From Helicostylum pulchrum (lineage: Eukaryota; Mucoromycota; Mucoromycetes; Mucorales; Mucoraceae), in NCBI GenBank assembly GCA_025677825.1, contig JAIXMO010000019.1:248001-312000 (forward strand): a stretch of DNA of 64,000 nt, given 5' to 3'. Below, piece after piece: positions 57,501-64,000 of the stretch. How positions within the stretch are numbered: the stretch's first letter is position 1; each line of letters starts with the position of its first letter. The translations under genes were made by a program, and so were the position numbers. The notes under the pieces are model-generated. The model had not been told where the DNA came from and did not search any database. It saw nothing but the letters and a program-made list of their open reading frames with translations.

Positions 57501-59645
57501 ATGCAATCTACAGCTAGACAATCTCGTATACCCGAACAACAAGGTGTTGGTCAAACTTTACCACCTGTACCAGTAGGTATTGACTCTATGAACTCGCCTC
57601 CTTTACCTCATGGCGCTATGCCTGCTGGTACTCGACTTCAAGTTGGCAAGTATCAAGTTATTGTACACAACTTTATTGCAGAAGGTAGTATTTTCTTTAT
57701 ATTTGTAAATAAATTATCTCGTATATTTATTTTATTTTCTTTTTTTTCAGGTGGTTTTGCTCATGTTTATATTGCTAGAATTGAAGGCAAGTCAGGCTAC
57801 GTTGTTTTAAAAAGAGTAGCAGTACCAGACGGTGAAAGACTCAAGATGGTAGAAAAAGAGATTGCGTTTATGGTAACAACAAGAAAAGAAAGGAAATGGG
57901 GGAAGGTGTTTTCTATTATTTTTTTAACCCGTAATACCATATATGTGTAGAGACGATTAGGGGATCATAAAAATATTGTTAGATATTATGAATCAAGAAT
58001 TGACGCGTTACCCGTAGGTGGATTTGAAGCACTTATTTTAATGGAATATTGTCCAGGTAAAAGAAATCGATGCAGTAAATAGAAATATTTTACTTAAAAA
58101 AAAGAAAAATACAATAGGTGGTGGAGTTATTGATTTGATGAATCGAAGATTACAACAAAGATTAACAGAACCCGAAATTCTTCAAATATTTAGTGATGTA
58201 GCAGAGGTATAAATAGTGTAACAATTCTGCGCTTTAAAAAAAATTAATATATGTATAAAACAGGCACTTGCTTATATGCATTATTGTAATCCACCCGTTT
58301 TACATCGAGATTTAAAAGTAGAAAACATTTTAATCTTGAACCAAGATCATTACAAATTATGTGATTTTGGTTCTGCTTCACTTTCAAAGGGACAGTATAT
58401 TCCAACTAGTTTACGCGACGTACAAAAATTGGAAGATGATATTCAACGTCATACAACACTGCAGTACAGGTCTCCCGAAATGATTGATGTCTATCAAAAG
58501 AAACCTGTCAATGAAAAGGCTGATATTTGGGCTATGGGTGTCTTGTTATATAAATTGTGTTATTATACTACTCCATTTGAAGAGGAAGGTCAGTTGGCTA
58601 TTTTAAATGCTAGATATACTATACCCAGTTCTCCCATGTTTTCAGAAGGGTTACGTCGCTTGATTGTTTCCATGTTACAAGAGGATCAGAATCGTAGACC
58701 TAATATATACCAAGTACTAAACGCTGTCTGTCACTTAAGAGGATTAGACTGTCCTATTCGCGATGTAATGTTTTTTATTTATTTATTTTAAAGGGTGTAC
58801 CACTACTAAACTTTAAACTTTAGATTTATTCCGAACCTATTGTTACACCTCAACAACAGCAACAACAACAGCAACAATATACGTACCATCAAAAATCTTC
58901 TTCTGACAGCACTTCCATTTTTGAAAAAGTATCTTCACCTGCACAAGAAGTACCTAAAGTTACACCCATGCGACGTGGTCGACCTACCAAATCAGATGGC
59001 TCTCCCATCTCTGCTTCTGCTTCTTCTACTACTACCACTAATACTACCAATAATAATTTCACTACTACGAACGAGAATACATTTGATCCATTTGACCCAT
59101 CTCATGTATCTAAATCTAGTACACCTCAACGCCCGCCTTCTTCTTCTTCTTCCTCACCTAGCTTACCATCATCTTCATCACCACCACCAGCTGCATTTCA
59201 AAATAGTTTTACACCAGAAAATGTTAGTACACCTACACGGGTTCAAAGCGCACCTGTAACACACCATGTTACACCTAAACCTCAAATGGCAACCAAGATT
59301 CTGCAAACTGAACCTAGTTCACCTGTAAAACCAGCCGCTGCTGCTGAACCAGTTGCTGCCGCTGCAGTAGAACAAGTAAACAATGAATTACCAAAGATAA
59401 ATCGTACTGTATCATCTAGTATTGAAGCAAGGTTCATGGCAATTAAAAATGCTAGTCGTAATAACTCTTCTTCTCCTCCTCCGGTTGTTGTTAAACCTAG
59501 TACGTCTTCAACGAAAAAAAATAAGCCTACACCTCCTCCGAAGCCCGCTCGTTTTAGAGCCGCTGCTAAAGTGGTTGTACCTACAGTAGATGATTTCGAA
59601 AACAAGTTTCCTTCGCTGGAAGAATTAGACAAGTCAATTTCTTAA
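57501..59645 (+). CDS. Ark/Prk-family (AAK1/GAK-like) serine/threonine kinase
   Basis: Family members phosphorylate endocytic coat and actin regulators at cortical patches. Exons 57501-57684, 57751-57872, 57951-58056, 58118-58206, 58264-58764 and 58824-59645 give 607 aa, in phase. Kinase domain at about 55-325: glycine loop AEGGFAHVY (split by intron 1), Lys in YVVLKRVAVP, catalytic HRDLKVENIL, DFGSAS, and YRSPEMIDVY in place of APE, all typical of the NAK family. The tail has a poly-Gln run, then Ser/Pro/Thr-rich sequence with PTPPPKPARF, a possible SH3-binding site as in yeast Ark1/Prk1. Ends PSLEELDKSIS. Confidence 0.93.
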
Positions 59646-61009
59646 AAAAATAAAAATAAATAAATTGTTAAATTAGACTTTTTGGGAGGGGAGATAGCCT
59701 TTTTTTTTTCGCGCCCGGCCGACTGGTTAAACAGTGCTGACCAGTTCAAATGGCAGCTTTTTTTTAAAAAAAATCCAATTAGCGGATATCAAAGTACATT
59801 GTACAATACTTAAGAGCAGCTTAAATATCAAGCGTTTTATGTAAAAGCGTATGTTACATAAAACCATTCAGGATTCGGGGAACTTTTTTTTTTCTAGTAC
59901 GGCGTGATATATCTACAGCAACTTTGCTTTCGATGAGAACGTTGCAATCTTGATTATTGCCTTCTTTTTCTACAGTCGAACTACTTTTGGTGTTTTTGCA
60001 GTCTTTTTTTTTTAATATCACCTAATAATTCTTCATTTCCTGAGCATTCAACTGGAAAGAGTATTCCTTCGCCAAATTTTGAGCTCGATTTTGAGATGCA
60101 GTAATATTTTCTGGTACACGTTCTATTTACACGTTCGAGTGTGGACCCCATTTAAAAGTTTGTAACAAGTGATCTTATGCGCGGCGGTTACTTTAAGAAA
60201 AACCGTATCATTTGTACGGGCATAAAAGAAAAGTGATTTATTTCCGTAATAAAATAAATACTTAATAGATTGATCATTTTTATAAAAGTACAAAACTTAA
60301 TACGACAATTGAGATTTTGAGATTCGCGTTTTACTGGGTTTTTTTTATATAAAGTTTTTGTTTGTTTGGGTTACATTATATGGTGTAAATATGACCTTAA
60401 TTACTGCTCTGTCAATAAAAGAAAAAATGCAATGTTTATGCTACACATAATTGCTAGATATATTTTAAGAATTGTAATAAAGACGTGTTTTAGTTTACCT
60501 TTTTTTATGTAAAACATTTCAATTCAGGCTAAAAAGGATTTTATCAGTTTTGACGTTCTCGAAAAAGTAAAGCCGAAATTTAACTTTTACCCCCTCTTGT
60601 GGTTTATCTCTCTAGATGCTGTATAAAACAATAGACAGCTTTTTCGTGGTTGTTTTTTGTTGTTGTTGACAGGCTAGCTTATACATACGTATGTCCAATT
60701 TTTTTTTTTTTAGTTGTCATATATGGCCTTTTGCTGAGTAAAAAACATAAAGTTATTATTCCCAAAGCAAAAGTAGATTACCAAAAACTATTGACACTGG
60801 GAAAAAAAAAGGCGGCCATTTAAAAAAACACAGAGTATTAAGGGTGAGATTACACTAAGTCAAAATTTATTGTATGTATTACTAACGGTTTTTCCCACTC
60901 ATCGGTCTTTTGAAGCTACAAACGGAAGCATATTTAAATCGTAAAAAAAAAAGAAAGAAAAAATCTAAAAAAAGTACTCTTTCTTCTTTCTCTTTTTTAA
61001 AAAATAAAA
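59646..61009. other. Intergenic, 1.36 kb
   Basis: No gene recognised. Two hairpins: ACTGGT/ACCAGT at 59722-59745 next to a GC-rich GCGCCCGGCCG patch, and GTTTTATGTAA/TTACATAAAAC (11 bp perfect, 9-nt loop) at 59834-59864. The end (60950-61009) is the A- and CT-rich leader of the acyl-CoA ligase. Confidence 0.55.
59834..59864. repeat. Perfect 11-bp inverted repeat
   Basis: GTTTTATGTAA, 9-nt loop AAGCGTATG, TTACATAAAAC. No adjacent coding sequence. Confidence 0.75.
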
Positions 61010-62830
61010 ATGATTTATAAAGCTACAACTCCTGCTATTCCTATTCCCGACACAGACCTCTTTTCGTTTCTTTTAGAGTCAAACGAATTCAATCAATCGA
61101 AAGACTTGAATTTACCTTTAAATATTGAAGGAGAGTCTGGAAAATCTCTCTCTTGGAACTATATTCGTCAACAGTCTTGTCTTTTGGCTACAGGATGGAA
61201 GCAAAATGTTGGATTAACTAAAGGAGATACAGTTGCTATATTTGCTCCTAATCAATTAGACCATGCTATTTTATATCTTTCTCTTCTTGGTGCACAATGT
61301 ACTATCTCTCCTGGTAATCCTGCTTATACTGAAGGTAATATATATTTTTCACCCAGATTTTCCCGCGTTTTTGCTAATTTTTTTAAAATAGCTGAATTTG
61401 AACATCAAATTACCAATTGCCATGCTTCTGCTCTTGTTACAGTAGCTGGTTTATTACCCGTGCTTTTAAAGATCACAGATAAAATTGGATTACCTCGTAG
61501 CAAAATATTTTTATTTGGTGATAAGCAAGTCGAAGGATGTCGTCCTTACAACTCTATCAAGGGAACTACAGAAGTTTCTGCACCTATTCAAGGTTCTCGT
61601 CGTGATGATGTTGCATTTATCTGTTATTCTAGTGGAACTACTGGTCTCGCTAAAGGGGTAATGTTAACTCATGGTAACTTTATTGCGCAAATATTACAGT
61701 CTGTGCGTGTGGATCCTGAAAATGAAGATAACGATGATGTCATTCTTGGGTTCTTACCATTTTATCATATCTATGGTTTGACAAGTCTTGTATTCAACGC
61801 TTATTATAAGGTGACACCGGTCATTATTATGGCACGTTATGATTTGGAATTGTTGTGTCAGTTGGTTGAGAAATATAAGGTCACGCTTGCTAGTATTGTA
61901 CCACCCGTAGCTGTTCATTTGGCAAAGGCGCCTGTTGTTACTAAATATAATTTATCTTCTATTCGTTTAATTGGGTGTGGTGCTGCTCCGTTAAGTAGAG
62001 AACATATTGAAACGCTTGCGAAGCGTATTCCTGCCAAGTTGGTACAAGGGTAAAGTAGAAAGACAGAGAGAGAGAGAAAGAGACGAAAGACTGATTTTTG
62101 AATTGGTTTTATAGTTATGGTATGACAGAAACTACATCAGGTGTAATTTCGCAAGGTGTTGAAGGTGGCGTTGCAGGTAAAGAAAAAATTGGAGTGATTT
62201 ACGACATTTTTTTAACATCAAATGTTTATTTATACAGGCTCTATTGGTATTTTATCACCCAATATGGAATGTAAAATTATTAACGCAGAAGGAAAAGAAG
62301 TTGGTGATGATCAAGAAGGAGAATTCTTATTTAGAGGGCCTAGTATTATGAAGGGTTACTATAACAACGATAAAGCCAACGCAGAAACATTTACAACAGA
62401 TGGTTGGATGCGTACAGGTGATGTTGGTAAATATGATTCCGAGTCTGGAGAGTTCTTTATCTTGGATCGTATTAAGGAATTGATCAAGTTTAAGGGGTTC
62501 CAAGTTGCACCTGCTGAGTTAGAAGCTATTTTGACAGGTCTTGATATTGTGGCAGACTGCTGTGTGGTTGGACTGTATGATGAATCTCAGGCAACTGAAA
62601 TTCCTCGTGCCTATGTTGTTGTTCAACCTAATGTTGAGGCTAATGAAAAGACTGCTAAATTGATTGATGATTATGTGACAAAGAACGTTACAAATTATAA
62701 AAAGTTACGTGGTGGTGTCAAGTTTGTAAGTGCTATCCCAAAGAGTCCTTCTGGAAAGATTCTTAGACGTGAAGTGAAGGAGTGGCTCAAAGAAGAGCAA
62801 AAGCAAATTGCAATCAAAGCTCGTTTGTAA
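61010..62830 (+). CDS. 4-coumarate-CoA ligase-like acyl-CoA synthetase, probably peroxisomal
   Basis: Adenylate-forming enzyme that activates a carboxylic acid to its CoA thioester. Exons 61010-61334, 61392-62049, 62115-62176 and 62238-62830 give 545 aa, in phase. Motifs: P-loop YSSGTTGLAKGVMLTHGN, YGMTETTSG, GEFLFRGPSIMKGYYNN, GWMRTGDVG, DRIKELIKFKGFQVAPAELE, and the catalytic Lys in SGKILRRE. Ends ARL, an accepted variant of the SKL peroxisomal signal. The first intron is 57 nt and stop-free, so its retention would insert 19 residues; the spliced join AYTEAEFEHQ fits the family. Fungi lack lignin synthesis, so the substrate is more likely a fatty or aromatic acid for beta-oxidation. Confidence 0.93.
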
Positions 62831-63147
62831 TAATAGTAATTGTAATAATAAAAGTTAATAAATGAAACGTGTAATACCTTGCTCCAGCATATACCGTAAA
62901 TAAAAAAACACGTTGTAAAAAAAAAAAGGTAGAATACAACTGATTTCATATGCTAAAATTTGATGACGAATTATAAATACATTTTTTAATCTAAATATGA
63001 TCGTGTAACCTTCCATTGTATGGACAGTAATCCTACTTACATAAAACGCTGAAACCAACGTCACAATGGGCCTTTTTTTAAAAATATATAAATTAGGAAA
63101 ATTAACCCTTTTCAACTACTTTTTCTTTACAAGCAATTTTTTTTTTA
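62831..63147. other. Tandem-oriented spacer
   Basis: 3' region of the ligase gene (AATAAAAG at about 62846) and promoter of the next gene. Nothing else seen. Confidence 0.55.
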
Positions 63148-64000
63148 ATGGAAAATATTGAACTAATAAAGCAACCTTCAAGAAATGAAGAACGAAAATT
63201 GACCGAATCTATCGAGTCGCATCATAGTGATAAAATGGAGCGAGATCATTTAACTGGTACCAGTACTCGACGCTCTACAGAAAACATTATACCAGAACCA
63301 AAGACTATTAAAAAACCGTTAGGTCAACGCATTATGGCCATGATACCACCTTACCAGCTGACACGTACTGTTGTGAAGGCCTCTATTGCTATCCTGATTT
63401 CTTTATTGTTTGTGTTTGAGGAACAATGTAGAAATGCTATTGGACCTGCTTCAATCTTGGTCCCTATCAGTACACTCTTAAACTTTCCTGTTAGACCACT
63501 GGGTAAAAAAAAAAGTTGTAATTTCTACGCAAAAATACTAATACTTTTTTTTTGTAGGTGTTCAAATCGAGGTACTAAATTATTGGATCACAAAATAAAA
63601 GTTTTTTTAACACTTTTGATAGGCTTCTTTTCAAGGCTTGCTGGGCGCACTTATTGGATCTGCATGGTGTTTTCTGGGTAAAAGGCACCCTCATAAAACG
63701 AAAAATTTTTATTTAAAACTAAGCTTTTTTTTCTGTTATAACAGGAATGTACCTTGCGCATATTGCAAGAGATCCTTCTATTCCTATTCCAGTTCAACCG
63801 AACTCCAGTGCCGTTTTAGCCATCTTTATGCTTATTGGCGTTTTCGGACTTACTTATGTCCGTATAAAATTTGCTCAAGGTAAAACAATAACAGCGAGAT
63901 TCAAGTAACCGGAGAACTAAAATCCCCCTCCTCCTTTTTTTAATAGCTAATTTTGGTGTTATTTTTGCCAGTATGATCGTTGCGGTAAAGTACCGTTTTT
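63148..64000 (+). CDS. ArAE/FUSC-type multi-pass membrane protein, N-terminal part
   Basis: Runs off the right edge. Exons 63148-63502, 63558-63571 (14 nt), 63623-63677, 63745-63879 and 63947 to about 63984 (or beyond), all in phase. N-terminal ~70 residues are charged and cytosolic (MENIELIKQPSRNEERKLTE). Then a series of hydrophobic helices: VVKASIAILISLLFVFEEQC, GPASILVPISTLLNFPVRPL, GVQIEASFQGLLGALIGSAW, AVLAIFMLIGVFGLTYVRIK, NFGVIFASMIVAV. The layout matches the fungal putative ER transporter family with a 6-TM N-terminus (aromatic acid exporter-like). Substrate unknown. Confidence 0.75.

Noticed and set aside
59282..59632. 116-codon minus-strand frame inside the kinase tail
   Set aside because: Antisense shadow of the Ser/Pro/Ala-rich tail.

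Overview
The window looks like nuclear DNA of a filamentous fungus of the Mucoromycota, probably Mucorales. It is AT-rich with many long T/A homopolymers. Introns are frequent and short (about 40 to 100 nt) with GT-AG ends. The proteins are clearly eukaryotic and fungal in type: HMG-CoA synthase, arrestin-like trafficking adaptor, Atg22-like vacuolar effluxer, MYST acetyltransferase, RNase P Rpp21. Most genes are broken by several introns, so simple open frames understate them. I rebuilt splice models from GT/AG signals and reading phase, and most models close exactly in frame.

Layout. 1 to 4 kb: 3' end of a Snf2/Sth1 remodeller (+), a small unknown gene (+), and a WW/FF splicing or transcription factor (-). 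4 to 9 kb: gene-poor, with one short ORF, a decayed multi-exon gene on the minus strand, hairpins and a diverged tandem duplication. 9 to 24 kb: dense housekeeping genes (PP2A catalytic subunit, a small mitochondrial-like protein, ribosomal protein uL1/L10a, an F-box pseudogene, XPG/Rad2 nuclease, alpha-arrestin, ethanolamine-phosphate cytidylyltransferase, MYST acetyltransferase). 24 to 26.6 kb: accessory DNA with a small spliced secreted-protein candidate, a MITE-like element with ~95 bp inverted ends, and a possible retroelement remnant. 26.6 to 33.6 kb: a tandem array of F-box/leucine-rich genes, two intact and two decayed. It is followed by a lineage-specific gene, TAF9, and another F-box pseudogene on the minus strand (36.2 to 38.0 kb). 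38.7 to 42 kb: a cytochrome P450 and two small genes that share an identical TATA box. 43 to 64 kb: dense housekeeping genes (ANCHR-like zinc protein, CCDC43 homologue, Rrp8, Atg22-like, Snx4-like, Rpp21, Nog1, HMG-CoA synthase, GUCD1 homologue, Ark/Prk kinase, 4CL-like acyl-CoA ligase, and the start of an ArAE-type membrane protein).

Themes. Three ribosome-linked genes (Rrp8, Rpp21/RNase P, Nog1) lie within 8 kb, between genes of endosome and vacuole traffic (Atg22-like, Snx4-like). Arrestin and Ark/Prk kinase also belong to endocytosis, but nothing suggests an operon-like unit; neighbours are divergent or convergent pairs with 0.1 to 0.7 kb between them. The most unusual content is the F-box family. 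Two subfamilies show birth and death by nonsense changes, frameshifts and deletions, and they sit beside transposon-like DNA and several short spliced genes that open-frame searches would miss. I found no convincing rRNA, tRNA, snRNA or CRISPR sequence.
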